Shown piece after piece: positions 14,497 through 14,742 of a stretch of 14,742 nt of DNA. Every line of letters begins with the position of its first letter. Position 1 is the stretch's first letter. The notes beneath the pieces were generated by a model, which was not told the DNA's origin, ran no database searches, and saw nothing but the letters and a program-made list of their open reading frames with translations. Made by a program: the position numbers and the translations under genes. Location of the stretch: contig SBEK01000104.1 in assembly GCA_009668925.1 (NCBI GenBank), positions 1 to 14,742 on the forward strand, written 5' to 3'. The stretch comes from Deltaproteobacteria bacterium (GTDB taxonomy: Bacteria > Desulfobacterota > Syntrophia > Syntrophales > Smithellaceae).

Positions 14497-14694
14497 CTAC
14501 TCAGGAAAAACTTCTTCATAAGCCTTGTGCAAGGCCTTCGCCACTTTTAACTCTGAATTCTTGCGTGTTGGTAAACCCTTTTCCATTTTAGCAATCGTCT
14601 GTGGCGTCAATTCGGCCTTCCGGGCAAGTTCGGAAACACTGAGCGGAATGGATTCTCGAAACTTTTTTACCCTATTTTTCTTGACATTTTCCAT
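14497..14694 (-). CDS. small XRE-type helix-turn-helix regulator
   Basis: A 65-residue protein that is essentially one Cro/C1-type DNA-binding domain: a basic start (KKNRVKKFRES), then the HTH LSVSELARKAELTPQTIAKMEKG (18-40), a further helix and the end YEEVFPE. There is no sensor or dimerisation domain. It leads the FtsB-like and pil genes on the same strand with a 46-bp gap, so it may regulate this operon or simply travel with it. The region before the ATG carries GATAC/GTATC half-sites and no clear RBS at normal distance. The start could be wrong, but no better one is visible before the window ends. Confidence 0.8.
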   Translation of the reverse strand: MENVKKNRVKKFRESIPLSVSELARKAELTPQTIAKMEKGLPTRKNSELKVAKALHKAYEEVFPE

Positions 14695-14707
14695 TATGGT
14701 TTAAAGT

Positions 14708-14727
14708 GATACCTTTTAGTTTGTATC
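14708..14727. promoter_or_regulatory. possible operator upstream of the XRE gene
   Basis: Inverted half-sites GATAC (14708-14712) and GTATC (14723-14727) are centred 15 bp apart, 14-33 bp upstream of the XRE start, in A/T-rich DNA. The spacing fits a small XRE dimer. This is a short repeat that could arise by chance. Confidence 0.25.
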
Positions 14728-14742
14728 TAAAAATCTATAATT

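Noticed and set aside
1..14742. tRNA, rRNA, CRISPR array, prophage or defence genes
   Set aside because: I looked for these and saw none; the genes are core housekeeping and type IV pilus functions.

Overview
The window looks like ordinary chromosome from a Gram-negative bacterium of moderate GC. It has a complete type IV pilus assembly block with an outer-membrane secretin and a TPR lipoprotein. I favour a deltaproteobacterium (Desulfobacterota, perhaps near the Syntrophales), judging from an FtsB-like gene in front of pilMNOPQ, a LipM-type octanoyltransferase beside gcvH, and a solitary 3-hydroxybutyryl-CoA dehydrogenase. That placement is inference; there is no rRNA or other marker here to prove it.

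Layout. Positions 1-306 are non-coding and palindrome-rich: a MITE-like element (6-149), a second long imperfect palindrome (147-236), then a good promoter for rpe (307-966, +). A bidirectional terminator separates rpe from the convergent hbd-like gene (1064-1921, -). A divergent NYN-domain RNase-like gene (2072-2599, +) follows. A minus-strand group reads rpsU, a LOG-family nucleotide hydrolase and holA (5075 down to 2774). Upstream of rpsU is a 721-base gap, which on the minus strand holds a near-consensus promoter, several hairpins and a strong intrinsic terminator: a candidate small RNA of about 215 nt. The next minus-strand group reads small hypothetical, M24 Xaa-Pro peptidase, gcvH, lipM (8404 down to 5797). 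It is preceded by a TPR lipoprotein gene (9342-8581). At the right end, an XRE-type small regulator, an FtsB/DivIC-like protein and pilM-N-O-P-Q form a tight minus-strand operon (14694 down to 9449) that ends in a clear terminator.

How the parts work together. PilM (cytoplasmic actin-like), PilN and PilO (inner membrane), PilP (periplasmic link) and PilQ (outer-membrane secretin) form the alignment complex and exit pore of the type IV pilus; the TPR lipoprotein probably helps PilQ assemble. LipM would transfer octanoate to the lysine of GcvH, the entry step of lipoyl assembly. rpsU and holA link translation and replication functions in one transcript.

The coding part is mostly conserved housekeeping. 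The most interesting material is non-coding: the candidate RNA at 5138-5354 and the palindromes at 6-236. Protein oddities worth noting are an 85-90 residue insertion in HolA, a low-complexity insertion in PilO, a PilP without a lipobox, and an 87-residue unrecognised ORF.
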